Assembly (NCBI GenBank): GCA_031969655.1
Contig: DALYJX010000006.1
Location: forward strand, 1-64,000
From: Microseira sp003486305
GTDB taxonomy: Bacteria; Cyanobacteriota; Cyanobacteriia; Cyanobacteriales; Aerosakkonemataceae
Direction: 5' to 3'
Length of the DNA stretch: 64,000 nucleotides
The first letter of the stretch is position 1, and each line of letters begins with the position of its first letter. Shown piece after piece: positions 45,740-56,500 of this stretch. The notes beneath the pieces were generated by a model. The model worked only from the letters and a program-made list of their open reading frames with translations, was not told the origin of the DNA and made no database searches. The translations under genes were made by a program, and so were the position numbers.

Positions 45740-47734
45740 ATGAACGCAACAGCTTCCAATGACTGGCATGAGCTTAACTATAGCTATCTAACGATCGCCG
45801 CGCAACAAGTGCATCAGTTATTGGAGCGTCACGCTGACCCTAACCAGGTTCAACCGGAAACAGCCACAGAATCGATACTCGCTGCGATCGCTGCTACCAT
45901 GCCTGCTCCACCAGCATTAGAACAGCTAGTAACTATATTTAAATTATCCTCATTTGAGCGCGATATCCTGCTACTAGGCGTGGCAATGGAACTTATTCCT
46001 AACTTTAAATTATTATGCGCTAAAATCCAAGGAAATCCAGAACTAAATTATCCCACTTGGGGTTTAGCTCAAACAGTTTTCCCCAGCTTTAATTGGGGTG
46101 CTACAAAACTAAATGCTACCCTCCTGAGTTGGCAACTGATTGAAATCAAACAAGGGGCTACAAAGCTCGAATCTCGTCTCCAAATTAACGATCGCGTTTT
46201 CTATTATCTGTTAGGTGAGTCGTGTGGGGATGCACAATTGTTAGGCATTGTCAACCCATTGCCATTAGAATCTACCGAGCGCGATCTTCTGCCACCTTCG
46301 CACCAAAAACTAGCTACAGAAATTCGCGATACTTGGTCAGGAGATATCTTACCCGTCGTGCAATTATGCGGTGCAGATTTAGTAGATAAACGCAACGTTG
46401 CAGCAGCTGCTAGCAGTTTGATGGGATGCGGTTTGGATACGATATCTGCTGTTTATCTGCCCTCAGATCCAAATCAGCTTTATCACCTGCGTCGGTGCGT
46501 GGAACGGGAAGCTATTTTAAACAATAGCATCGTGTTTTTAGAATGCGATGAAGTTTCTTTAAAAGATCCAGCCAGAGAACAAGCTATTTCCTTATTTATT
46601 GAAGGCATCGGTATTAATTTAATCGTTAGCAGTCGCGATCGCATACCCCAAAAACAACGCCCCTTGTTCACCCTCGATGTTCCCAAACTCACTAAAGCCG
46701 AACAGCGCACCATCTGGCAAGATATCTTGGGAAGCCGCGCAGAGGAACTAAACGGACAATTAGAAACTCTGGTGTCGCAGTTTAACCTGAGTATGCCAGC
46801 GATTAGGACAACAGGAGCGATCGCGCAGGGCAAACTCAACCAAGAGCGGTCATCTTCCCCTACCGATGCCAATAATTTTGCAACAGCTTTGTGGAACACC
46901 TGCCGCCATCAAGCTCGTCCTGGTTTAGACGATTTAGCAACCAGAATTGAATCAAATGTTACCTGGAACGATCTAATTTTACCAGCAGCCCAATGCAAAA
47001 TGTTGCGTGAAATTGCTGTCCATGTTAAAGATCGAGCCAATGTTTATGAAAATTGGGGATTTGCTGGTAATAGCGATCGCGGTTTAGGTATCAGCGCTTT
47101 ATTTTGGGGGACATCTGGTAGTGGTAAAACATTGGCAGCAGAAGTATTAGCAAATGAATTAAAATTAGATCTTTATCGGATTGACTTGAGTAGCGTTGTT
47201 AGTAAATATATTGGCGAAACAGAAAAGAACCTGCGACGAATCTTTGATGCGGCTGAAACTGGGGGTGCAATTCTATTATTTGATGAAGCTGATGCTTTAT
47301 TTGGCAAGCGGTCTGAAGTTAAAGATAGTCGGGATAGATATGCTAACCAAGAAGTCAGCTATTTATTACAACGAATGGAAGCTTATCAAGGTTTGGCAAT
47401 TTTAACAACTAACCTGAAAGATTCGTTAGATAATGCATTTTTACGCCGCATCCGTTTCGTTGTTAAGTTCTCATTCCCAGATACTACTGAGCGCGCTCTA
47501 ATTTGGCAACAAATCTTCCCCAAGAATACACCGACAGAAGCATTAGATTTTCGCAAGTTGGCACGGTTGAACGTAGCAGGGGGAAATATTCGCAGCATCG
47601 CTTTAAATGCGGCTTTTCATGCAGCCGATGCTAAAGAACCAGTGATGATGAAACATATTTTACAGGCAACTCAGAGCGAGTGTGTGAAGTTGGAAAGGAC
47701 GCTGACGGGTTCGGAAGTTGGTGGATGGGTTTAA
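45740..47734 (+). CDS. CIS-associated AAA+ ATPase (complete copy A)
   Basis: A 664-aa protein. The N-terminal half is the helical/winged domain typical of the CIS ATPase (ERDILLLGVAMEL, WQLIEIKQGATKLESRL); the C-terminal half is a classical AAA+ module: Walker A GTSGSGKT at 457-464, Walker B ILLFDEAD at 511-518, then the arginine-rich NAFLRRIRFVVKF and GGNIRSIALNAAF of the lid. All key residues are present. Pvc15/Afp15-like ATPases are part of CIS loci and are thought to act in assembly or cargo handling. It heads the minus-strand DUF4157 effector array, from which it is divergent (76 bp gap), implying shared control. Confidence 0.93.
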   Translation: MNATASNDWHELNYSYLTIAAQQVHQLLERHADPNQVQPETATESILAAIAATMPAPPALEQLVTIFKLSSFERDILLLGVAMELIPNFKLLCAKIQGNPELNYPTWGLAQTVFPSFNWGATKLNATLLSWQLIEIKQGATKLESRLQINDRVFYYLLGESCGDAQLLGIVNPLPLESTERDLLPPSHQKLATEIRDTWSGDILPVVQLCGADLVDKRNVAAAASSLMGCGLDTISAVYLPSDPNQLYHLRRCVEREAILNNSIVFLECDEVSLKDPAREQAISLFIEGIGINLIVSSRDRIPQKQRPLFTLDVPKLTKAEQRTIWQDILGSRAEELNGQLETLVSQFNLSMPAIRTTGAIAQGKLNQERSSSPTDANNFATALWNTCRHQARPGLDDLATRIESNVTWNDLILPAAQCKMLREIAVHVKDRANVYENWGFAGNSDRGLGISALFWGTSGSGKTLAAEVLANELKLDLYRIDLSSVVSKYIGETEKNLRRIFDAAETGGAILLFDEADALFGKRSEVKDSRDRYANQEVSYLLQRMEAYQGLAILTTNLKDSLDNAFLRRIRFVVKFSFPDTTERALIWQQIFPKNTPTEALDFRKLARLNVAGGNIRSIALNAAFHAADAKEPVMMKHILQATQSECVKLERTLTGSEVGGWV

Positions 47735-47804
47735 AATTGAACGAGCGTTGTGCTGTTTGATACCTATATCCCATAAGGATTCCAACGCTCCTTGGAGAAG
47801 ACCC

Positions 47805-48251
47805 CTAAAATTCTAAATTTTCCCTCATCCTGAAACAAACGGCTGCGTCTCTTTCTGCCAACGAGGTGAAAGCTGGTTGATAACGCGAGCGTGCCGATTC
47901 CATTCGATTGTAAAGTTGATGTGCGATCGCGGCAAATTCAAAGTACCGATTCCAATCTGCATGAGCCACAGTTTCCCAGCGATTCCCTCCTTGGGGAGTT
48001 AAAGCATAATAGGCTCTGAGTTTACCGTCTAAACATGCTTGAATTTCAGACATCGTTAAGTAGGCATTTGGAGGAGCCTCAAAATCTTCGTCATGAGTAG
48101 CTACTCTTGCTTTGATATCTCCATTCTGGAATAAGCGATTTGCAGCCGCCGCTACCTCAGCTTGATTTAGTCCAGATTCGTAGGCAACATCTCTAAGACA
48201 TTCGTAATGTTTGACCGCACGCCTGAGAATCCAATACTCGGCTTTATTCAT
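47805..48251 (-). pseudogene. 3'-truncated LTPQGG-family gene
   Basis: The first about 105 codons are nearly identical to the start of 39447-40808 (EYWILRRAVKHYECLRDVAY, YALTPQGGNRWETVAHADWN). It then switches to an unrelated tail, AAIAHQLYNRMESARSRYQP and so on, and stops at 148 aa. The junction (about 47935) is a fusion with unknown sequence. Its ATG overlaps by one base the TAA of a TPR fragment. Probably non-functional. Confidence 0.7.
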
Positions 48252-48367
48252 TACTTTTCAAACAGAATCCCTTGGTTAGTCCAAGCGATCGCATCGTTGG
48301 GATTAATCGCTAAAGCTTGTGAGTAAGAGGCGATCGCATTAGATATTTGTCTCCCTTTCTTAGGGAT
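48251..48367 (-). pseudogene. TPR gene fragment
   Basis: A stop-to-stop frame reading AIASYSQALAINPNDAIAWT and NQGILFEK, a single canonical tetratricopeptide repeat, ending TAATG into the next gene. No start codon; a relic of a TPR-containing gene, perhaps one of the toxins. Confidence 0.6.
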
Positions 48368-48388
48368 TTAAAACCATCACGATTTCTT

Positions 48389-49021
48389 TTATTCTCTAGC
48401 GCCAGCTTGCTTGAGCAACTCAACTATTTCGGTGTGTCCCTTATACTTGGCGATGTCTAATGGTGAATTCCCATTGTTGTCCCTTTCATTTACATTAGCC
48501 CCCTGGTTGATTAACTTCTTTACGTCTTCAATGCTGCCTCTAGCTATAGCCAACAATAATTTATCGCTGACTGCCTCGCTTTGCATACGAGCCTCTTCCC
48601 AGTCTGCCCATGACTGTTCTAACTCCTGTTCTTCCTCTATTTCTAATTCTCGCTCAAGCTCTTTAAGGGTAAAAATCAGGTGGTTTAGTGCAGCTTTTTG
48701 CTCCTGGCTCAGGAAAGTTTTATTGATTTTTTCAAGTCGGCGATAAAGCATGTCTTCCAAACCCCTCTTTTGCAAGGCAGCCCTTGCCAGTCTGGGGAGA
48801 TAGTAGCACAAAGCTTCATCCGAAATTAGCGAACTATCATAGATCATCATGGAACATTGAGCATCGCTCATTTCATCTTTCAAGATGCTACCAAAATCAT
48901 TCCCAATAGCTAAATATTCACCTGCCACCGCCCCTGATGATGGAGAATTGTGTATTATTGATGGTTTCTTCACCCCGGAAAAAGCTCTGTCAATCTGATC
49001 CATTAAAAAATTGTTGTTCAT
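48389..49021 (-). CDS. Ankyrin-repeat protein, putative immunity
   Basis: A 210-aa protein. The first about 140 residues are helical with a strongly charged stretch (ELERELEIEEEQELEQSWAD). The C-terminal about 65 residues are two ankyrin repeats (LLLAIARGSIEDVKKLINQG, then NGNSPLDIAKYKGHTEIVEL). Its ATG overlaps the TGA of the toxin CT upstream (ATGA), indicating coupled translation, so it is a strong candidate immunity protein. It is intact even though the toxin has a premature stop. Confidence 0.72.
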   Translation of the reverse strand: MNNNFLMDQIDRAFSGVKKPSIIHNSPSSGAVAGEYLAIGNDFGSILKDEMSDAQCSMMIYDSSLISDEALCYYLPRLARAALQKRGLEDMLYRRLEKINKTFLSQEQKAALNHLIFTLKELERELEIEEEQELEQSWADWEEARMQSEAVSDKLLLAIARGSIEDVKKLINQGANVNERDNNGNSPLDIAKYKGHTEIVELLKQAGARE

Positions 49022-49869
49022 CTTCCTAATAACTGATTTGCACGATCAATAAGTTGGGTTGCGATATCAATTCTCGATTGTATTGCAGCTCTAGTAACCG
49101 GATCTAAATTAGGATTCTTTAAGCTGTTTTGTAAACCATTTTTTGCTTTCTCTAATCCTGCTATACCATTTTTTATTTTTTCGATATGACCTGGATCAAG
49201 GTTCTCACCCGATAATGTCCTCCTTACTTCCCAATTGTGTGCAATTTAGTCAATTTGGTCAATTCTTGCTTTTTGAGCCGGAGTAAACTGTGGCTGCTGA
49301 TTGGAATTGCTTCCTTCATTACTTTCATTACTTTGGCTAAAGAATACATTGGCACTCTCTAACGCTCTGTCTATTGACCAACCCATAAGCTTAGCCACTT
49401 CTTTAGCAATCCGAAGCTTAATTTCGTTTGGAAGAGAGCGCCACGATCTTACCGCTAAAGCGTGTGAACCCCGAAAGGCTAAACCTCCACCCCCAATACC
49501 TGGGAAGGCTGCCATTACTATGTCTATTGCCCCATAGAGATTATTGACAAAACGCGCAAACTCTTTTTCTTTACCTTCTGGATAGCCAAGTTCTATTTGA
49601 AGACGTTCTAATGCAGTGATACCAAGACCAACATAATCTAGCAAATCTAAAGGAGAAATATAAGCTACAAGAACCTCGTTCTCTGCGTTTATATTTTGGT
49701 GCTGAACGACCTTTTCTTGGAGTGGCATTCGCTCTGGGGCTTCACTCTCGGTGTATTTGCCCTGCACGGCTTTGTAAGATTTCTCCTGCGCTGCTGGTAG
49801 GGATGCTTTTGTATATTCTGCCAGAGCAAAATCAGCCGCTATCGGATCTAGCACCTGTGCGAGCCGCAC
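49018..49869 (-). pseudogene. Effector C-terminus interrupted by a stop codon, N-terminus lost
   Basis: The frame encodes QGKYTESEAPERM, a membrane-like helix region (LDYVGLGITALERLQIELGY, AAFPGIGGGGLAFRGS), a FTPAQKARIDQID segment, then TAA (49246-49248), and in the same frame IAHNWEVRRTLSGENLDPGH and a helical end QLIDRANQLLGR. Continuity of the frame on both sides shows a point nonsense mutation, or a sequencing error. At about 49860 the sequence switches to a piece of ATPase gene on the opposite strand, so the toxin front is missing. Family of the tip not recognised. Confidence 0.65.
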
Positions 49870-50492
49870 TTGAGGCGGCTGCTGCCATTATGCCTGCTAC
49901 ATCAGCCTTAGAGCAGCTTTGCAGCACTTTCAATTTGACTAATTTTGAGCGGGATGTGCTGCTGTTGTGTGTGGGGATGGAATTGGAAACAATGACATTT
50001 GCTTCTTTGTGTGCCCAAGCTCAGTCAGAGTCGCAACTAAGCTATCCTACGTTTAATTTAGCCATGTCGGCTTTGGCTGCACCCCATTGGAATGCTATTT
50101 CTCCCAATCGTCCTTTACGACGCTCTTCGTTGATTGAAGTTGTGCGCGGTAAAACTCTTACTTATAGTCCGTTGCGAATTAACGAGCGAATTTTGCACTA
50201 TTTAATGGGAGTAGATGGTTTAGATGAATATTTCAAAGGGATTATAGAACCAGTATCTTATAGCGGAGAGTTGGTGCGATCGCCAAGTGTGGCATTAGCC
50301 GAATCCCACTCCACACTAGCATCGCAAATAGCCGGACTTTGGTCGAACAACTGGCTACACCAACAAAGCACTTTTTCCATTGACCAATTACCAATCGTAC
50401 AATTATGCGGCTCCGAAGTAGCGGCTAAAGTGGCGATCGCATCCACTGCTAGTGAGCTGTCCCTTACTTGGTTCTCTAGCGAGGGAAGATAG
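49858..50492 (+). pseudogene. AAA+ ATPase N-terminal fragment (third relic)
   Basis: Encodes RAALEAAAAIMPATSALEQL, ERDVLLLCVGMELE, APHWNAISPNRPLRRSSLIE and LPIVQLCGSEVAAKVAIAS, matching residues about 55-265 of the 724-aa ATPase. It lacks the true start and all of the AAA+ core, ending with a TAG. The frame upstream to 49722 is antisense to the toxin and not homologous. It marks where a third toxin/ATPase module was destroyed. Confidence 0.8.
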
Positions 50493-50493
50493 G

Positions 50494-50699
50494 CACTTAG
50501 TCTGAGCAACAATCAAATTAGCGATGTCAGCCCACTGCGATCGCTCACTAACTTAACTATACTTTTACTTGACAATAATCAAATTAGCGATGTCACTCCG
50601 TTACAATCGCTAAACAAACTGAGAAAACTTCAGCTTGGTGGTAATCCTATTGCCAACCAAACTTGCCCCGACAATTTAGCGTCTGTTTGCATATTTTAA
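50494..50699 (+). pseudogene. SDS22-type leucine-rich-repeat fragment
   Basis: Directly after the ATPase relic, in the same frame, the DNA reads ALSLSNNQISDVSPLRSL, NNQISDVTPLQSLNKLRKL and QLGGNPIANQTCPDNL with TAA. These are nearly three 22-residue internalin/SDS22-like repeats and a natural C-terminal cap, but no start. The repeat type differs from the LRR gene at 4.8 kb. Confidence 0.8.
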
Positions 50700-50814
50700 T
50701 CAGAGTCAATTCCAGAGACCAGAAATTAGATGGCGATTTTCAATTTAGCATTGGCGATTTGATTAATGTTACTTCCGTAGCTGACTAGACGTTTAATTTC
50801 CCTTTGTTACCCTG

Positions 50815-51819
50815 TTAGGTGCGCGCCTCCTCAGTCGCTTGTAATCGCCGCACCCAATCAGGAATTTCTGGGGTGGGATGATAATCGGTGTCGAGACGCA
50901 CTTCTACGCCTTTGAGGATTGCCCAGCATTCTATTTCTCGCAACCAAAGCTCGTGAAGGTAATCATAGCCTTGCTCGCCTAAAAGAAAGACGTAACTAAC
51001 GCTGTCAATTGGTTGTTCTGGTCCAAGAATTTGTTGGTAACGGGCGGCGCACAAATCGAGCATTTCTCTTTGAGTAACGGGGCGATCGGTATTGACGATT
51101 GTAAGTTGGTGGTTGTCGCTGTTGTAAAGACCTCTGATGTCGGTTGAGTACTCAAATTTCGAGTTAATAAAACCACCCGTATCGGAAACGCCCATGCGTT
51201 CGTGTCCGGGTTGGGCTTGCTCTAAGGCGGTGACGGCATCGACGAAGAGATCGTGGAACTGAACTAAGGAGATGTCGTTAGCTTCATCTCGAATTAAGCG
51301 CCAGGGGCCATATTCTAGCCAGCGACGCGATACTAAATGGTTGTGTCCAGCACCTTTGAAGGCACAACCCCAACCGTGCGCGTAATGGCGATCGCGGAAA
51401 TTGGGAGGGCGGTAATTGATTTCAGGAGCGAGCCAATCAGTGTTTATGTTATTGCTGAACGTGGCTAGCCTCCAAGGTAGTGGAGATAGCATTTCTAGCA
51501 CGGCTTCCACTGAGCAAGGATAGTCATCAATAATTACTTTAACAACTTGAGTATTGTCACGATAATAGCGATCGAAGCAAAGAGATCCCTCCACGTATCC
51601 GCCTTCAAAAAAATTTCCCCAAAAAGCTGTAACTCCATGCGTGCAGGTCGGCACCCATCGCTCGATCCAATCGGGAACTCCCTCAAGTTCGGCATACATA
51701 TCTAGATAGATCTGAGTTGGAGGTTTTTGATTAAAGGGTTTTAGCTTCATGAAGGCGTGCAGCAGCTCTATCGAGTTTTCTGCGCTCAAGCTCATGTACA
51801 AATTCATTGTTTTAGTCAT
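50815..51819 (-). CDS. Putative immunity protein, GWACAFKGEGH family (copy 4)
   Basis: A 334-aa paralog with HGWGCAFKGAGHN, SRRWLEYGPWRLIRDE and LVQFHDLFVDAVTALEQAQPGH, ending LDTDYHPTPEIPDWVRRL. The C-terminal half is nearly identical to copy 5 (52500-53495); differences concentrate around residues 90-150. It follows the orphan CT at 51846-52499, with which it is paired. Soluble, cytosolic. Confidence 0.75.
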   Translation of the reverse strand: MTKTMNLYMSLSAENSIELLHAFMKLKPFNQKPPTQIYLDMYAELEGVPDWIERWVPTCTHGVTAFWGNFFEGGYVEGSLCFDRYYRDNTQVVKVIIDDYPCSVEAVLEMLSPLPWRLATFSNNINTDWLAPEINYRPPNFRDRHYAHGWGCAFKGAGHNHLVSRRWLEYGPWRLIRDEANDISLVQFHDLFVDAVTALEQAQPGHERMGVSDTGGFINSKFEYSTDIRGLYNSDNHQLTIVNTDRPVTQREMLDLCAARYQQILGPEQPIDSVSYVFLLGEQGYDYLHELWLREIECWAILKGVEVRLDTDYHPTPEIPDWVRRLQATEEART

Positions 51820-51845
51820 CGTTTTCTGAGTTTAGTCAAATTAAT

Positions 51846-52499
51846 TTAGGGATTTTCAAGACGACCCAGCCAGTTTGATAGTCTTGGATCTTGCAACTAT
51901 TGAATATTATTTAAGCTGACGATCTTGCACTCACCTCTAGTGTTGAATATCTCGAAGGAAAGATAAGGACGGTCACGAAGTTGAACGCGCATCCAATTAG
52001 CATTAGCTCTTACGCCTTCAGGAACGGGAAAAACGTAAACTAGATTCCTAACCTGATAAACTTGTCCATTCTTCGCCGTAATTCTCGCTCCTTGTTCTAC
52101 CAATGTAACATTGTCATTAAACTGCCGCGCTGCGTCTGAGTTTTGGCTATCGACAAGCACTCCTGAAACGGTCTTTTGTTCGCGAATCGTATCGCCATAA
52201 ATCTCGTCAACCTTACGATCTTGTGTCAGAGTAATTCCCTGCTTAGCCATTTCACTTTGCGAGACGAAAACTTGAGTTTGGTTGCCATCAACGCGGTAAA
52301 GCCTTTGGAACCAGCCTTCTCCAATACTACCGATATCGCCACTATTGAGTCCCTTGATCGTTTTCAAGAAATATCGGTGTCGCGCTTCGATGCAAGCAGG
52401 GCTTTTCAGCTCTTGATTCGCAAGTTGTAAAAGCAAACGTATGCGTTCGAGTTCAATTGATGCTGATTCTTTTGCTCGCTGATAGTTCGGGCATTTGCC
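51846..52499 (-). pseudogene. Orphan toxin C-terminal nuclease cassette with amber stop
   Basis: Open from the immunity stop at 52500 onward: EARHRYFLKTIKGLNSGDIG, QRLYRVDG, RKVDEIYGDTIREQKTVSG (D and E-x-K) and DNVTLVEQGARITAKNG, nearly identical to the tip of the 1772-aa toxin. A TAG at 51897-51899 replaces a GAG in the full-length toxin and removes the last 14 residues (RLSNWLGRLENP), which are still encoded after it. The front has a different 40-residue sequence and no clear start. Likely a silent spare tip in decay. Confidence 0.75.
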
Positions 52500-53495
52500 T
52501 TACTCTTGGGCTGCGGTTAATCGCTGCACCCAATCGGGAATTTCTGGTGTGGGATGATAATCGGTGTCGAGACGCACTTCTACGCCTTTGAGGATTGCCC
52601 AGCATTCTATTTCTCGCAACCAAAGCTCGTGAAGGTAATCATAGCCTTGCTCGCCTAAAAGAAAGACGTAACTAACGCTGTCAATTGGTTGTTCTGGTCC
52701 AAGAATTTGTTGGTAACGGGCGGCGCACAAATCGAGCATTTCTCTTTGAGTAACGGGGCGATCGGTATTGACGATTGTGAGTTGGTGGTTGTCGCTGTTG
52801 TAAAGACCTCTGATGTCGGTTGAGTATTCAAATTTCGAGTTAATAAAACCCCCCGTATCGGAAACGCCCATGCGTTCGTGTCCGGGCTTGGCTTGCTCTA
52901 AGGCGGTGACGGCATCGACTTCTAGGTCGTGAAATTGAACTAAGCTGATATCGTTTGCTTCATCTCGAATTAAGCGCCAAGGGCCGTATTCTAGCCAGCG
53001 GCGGGAAACTAAATGGTCGTGTCCAGCACCTTTAAAGGCACAACCCCAACCGTGCTGGTAATGAGAATCGCGGAAACTGGTCGCGAGGTATTTCTTGTCA
53101 GTGCCGTACCTTATAGGATGAATAGAACCGAACGTGGCTAGCTGCCAAGGCAGAGGAGACAGCATTTCTAGCACGGCTTCCACCGAGCGCGGGTAGTCGT
53201 TAATAATGGCTTTGACGATTTGAGTATTATCGCGATAATAGCGATGAAAGCGAAGAGAACCCTCGACGTATTCGCCTTCTTCAAAAGGATTTCCCCAATA
53301 AGCCGTAACTTCATGGGTGCAGGTCGGTACCCATCTCTCGATCCAATCGGGAACTCCCTCAAGTTCGGCATACATATCTAAGTAAATTAGAGTGGGAGGT
53401 TTTTGGTTGAAGGGTTTTAGCTTCATGAAGGCGTGCAGAATCTCTATGGAGTTCTCGCCGCTCAAGCTCATGTACAAATTCATTGTTTTAGTCAT
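52500..53495 (-). CDS. Putative immunity protein, GWACAFKGEGH family (copy 5)
   Basis: A 331-aa member located 26 bp after the stop of the 1772-aa toxin, so its cognate immunity candidate. HGWGCAFKGAGHD, SRRWLEYGPWRLIRDE, LVQFHDLEVDAVTALEQAKPGH and LDTDYHPTPEIPDWVQRL are present. Start context (MTKTMNLYMSLSGENSIE) is shared with copy 4. Absence of a signal peptide fits defence against a cytosolic nuclease. Confidence 0.8.
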   Translation of the reverse strand: MTKTMNLYMSLSGENSIEILHAFMKLKPFNQKPPTLIYLDMYAELEGVPDWIERWVPTCTHEVTAYWGNPFEEGEYVEGSLRFHRYYRDNTQIVKAIINDYPRSVEAVLEMLSPLPWQLATFGSIHPIRYGTDKKYLATSFRDSHYQHGWGCAFKGAGHDHLVSRRWLEYGPWRLIRDEANDISLVQFHDLEVDAVTALEQAKPGHERMGVSDTGGFINSKFEYSTDIRGLYNSDNHQLTIVNTDRPVTQREMLDLCAARYQQILGPEQPIDSVSYVFLLGEQGYDYLHELWLREIECWAILKGVEVRLDTDYHPTPEIPDWVQRLTAAQE

Positions 53496-53521
53496 CGTTT
53501 TCTGAGTTTAGTCAAATTAAT

Positions 53522-56500
53522 TTAGGGATTTTCAAGACGACCCAGCCAGTTTGATAGTCTTTGCCCTTGCAACTCATGAATATTATCTGAGTTGACGATC
53601 TTGCGCTCGCCTCTAGTATTGAAGATTTCAAACGAAAGATAAGGACGACCACTAAGTTGATCTTGCATCCACCTAGCATTAGCTTTCACGCCTTCAGGAA
53701 CGGGAAAAACGTAGACTAAATTCCTAACCTGATAAACTTGTCCATTCTTCGCCGTAATTCTCGCTCCTTTTTCTACCAATGTAACATTGTCATTAAACTG
53801 CCGCGCTTCTTTCGAGTTTTGGCTATCGACAAGCACTCCTGAAACGGTCTTTTGTTCGCGAATCGTATCGCCATAAATCTCGTCAACCTTACGATCTTGT
53901 GTCAGAGTAATTCCCTGCTTAGCCATTTCACTTTGCGAGACGAAAACTTGAGTTTGGTTGCCATCAACGCGGTAAAGCCTTTGGAACCAGCCTTCTCCAA
54001 TACTACCGATATCGGCACTATTGAGTCCCTTGATCGTTCTGCGGAAATATCGGTGTCGCGCTTCGGTGTACGCCGCACTGCGCCGCAGATCTTGGCTGCG
54101 ATCGCTTGGCCAAGCCAATCTAGGATACTCGCGCCGCATTAGTTGCGGGTCGGGATTAGCGGTGCGCTCGATTACCTTCGGGCGATAAACTCTTTTAAGC
54201 TCACTGCTCACCGAAAGGATACTTCTCCCTTTATAAGAGATTTTCGCGATCTGGTCGAGCAACTCTTGGTTCGATGAGATGAATTTTTCTCTGAGCAACA
54301 TCCGATAGAAAGGTTCAAAAGAAGAATCGTTCCCTTGGGTCAACTGCGTAAAAACCTGCTCTGGGGTAGCATTTTGAGGGAATCGCGCTGTCGTTTCGCT
54401 AGCAGTTGAGTTTGGCGACTGGGGCAATTCGGGTCTCAGCTTCCTCCTTCTGACTTCTTCGATGTAATCGATCTCCGTCTCCAGACGGGGAATTAGATCC
54501 TCTGTAAGTTCTTTAAATCTGCGTTTTTGTCTGCCGTCTAATTCTCCGTTGTTATTTAACATATTTTGGAAACGGTCTAGTTCGCTCTCGTATGGTGCCA
54601 GTTCTTCATTGAGAGTGTCGATTTCGTCTAACAACTCGTCTGGAGTTTGAGCCTCAAGCGCCGCAATCCTTTGTTGTATACGCGCAAGGACTTCAGCTTT
54701 GGCGTTTGGGTCGTTTAACAATTGAGGTCGCCCTTTCAATTCTTGTCCGAGTTTTTCCTCAACATAAGTGCGAGTCTCCCTATTTCCCCCAGCAAGTTGC
54801 GAGGCTTCCTGGGCGGTTGAGCGCGCTTGCTGCTGTTTGGCTAGGTATTGGGAATTGTTTAGTCTTTGTAGGGCAAGCCTTCTCGCCTCACCAAACGAGA
54901 GATTTTTGCTCTCGCCAAGATCTCGCAAGCAATCAGCCGCCAGCTTGGCTCCTTCCTCAACGTTGCCAGTTTTGGCTCGCGCTGCGCTTAAGACCTCATC
55001 CAGCAATTGCAAACCGTAGTGTTGTCGTGCGATTTCGAGATAAACTTGGACGCCTAAATTATCCCTGAGCGCCTGAAAATTTTCCTTGGAATTATTGACA
55101 GGCTGTTTTCCAGGCGAGGCAATAAAGCCAACGCCTGGTCCCTCATCCATACGAATGATGGTTCCGACGGCTTCGTAGATTTTTTCCTGGTAGCCTTGAA
55201 TCTCGGCGATCAGGGCGATCGCTTCGCTTGAGTCAGGCGGCAGAGCGGCTAATTTCTGGGCGCGATCGTAGATAAAGTTAGGAAGTTTTTCTAATTCTTT
55301 TTGCGCTTCCCAGAGTTTTGATTGAGCTTGCGGATTTCCACTCAGCCATTGTTTGAGGCGATCGAGTAGTTTCTTTGCCCAGTTTTCGGTTTCTTTAAAC
55401 TCCAGCAGATTGCGTATTGTTGGTGCGTGCAAGCGCAAATCGTTGGGGTCAAAATCTTTGGCAACTCTGACTTCGACTCGATCGGTGTAATAAACCTCGA
55501 TTTTCTTGCTCTGGAGCGTCGAATCGATGGTAATGGGAACTTTCCCTTGCAAGTCGTTAGGCAGGGCATTAGCTATGCCCGTAGCAGCAGGAAGGGCATT
55601 AACCGTTTCTTCCGCTTTTTGCCAGACTTGTTGCAATTGCTCGTAGGTTTCTTGTCCGAGTTCTTGTTTGAGTTGTGCGACAATCAGGGTGGCTTCATCG
55701 ATTTTTCCGGCTTGCTGCAACTGCCGCGATCGCTCTAAATTCCTGATTTGTTCGGGCGTAACTCTCGCCAAGACTTCGCCTCCTGGCAGGCTGGCTATCT
55801 GTTCAGCTCCTTTAAGCCCTTTGCCCAGAATCGTAGTTCCCTCCACCGCCAAGAAAGCCGCATCAGTTCCCGCTAGAATGAGGTTGACCCAACCCATAAC
55901 GTAATCGAACTGAGCCGCATCGGGATCGGCGAGTAACTGGTTGCCTCCGGCTTGACCAGTTTTAGCTATCGTATTGAGGTCATCGGCTTGCTCGAACGAG
56001 TAAACAGATTCCCCAATGCCGATTGCCGACCCGATAAACCCAAGAATGACTCCGGCAAGTCCTCCGGTAAAGATTGCCGCGATCGTCAATCCGATTTGTC
56101 CCAGGAATCCTACTAAGCGAAAAGTATTTTCTCGATTGCGCTCGCCTTGGAGATAAGAGGTGACGGCAGCAATGTCTGCTTGTTCTGTTTCTTTTAGGGT
56201 TGCAGCAACGAGCGGTTCTAGCTTCCACAGGGGGATATCTTCTGAAATAATCCCTTTTTTGGCGGTTTCGATGTCCGAGAAAATGCTGTCAAATCTTTGG
56301 TCTAGAGTAGCGAGCAGTTGAGCATCGTTGTTGGTTTCTTTGACATCTCCAATTTTGAGCAAACCCGAAGCCGGGTACAGTTGGAGCAAGGTGCGCCGTA
56401 CTAGCTTGATTTCATTGAGTTTGGCTTGGTTTTGGTCGAGTAGCTCTTGCCGAGTAGGGTCATCGACTTGTGTTGTTACTACACGCGCTCCATTTTTGTC

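Noticed and set aside
49722..49857. N-terminal part of the plus-strand frame leading into the ATPase relic
   Set aside because: It is antisense to the toxin fragment and has no counterpart in intact ATPases; the relic starts only near 49858.
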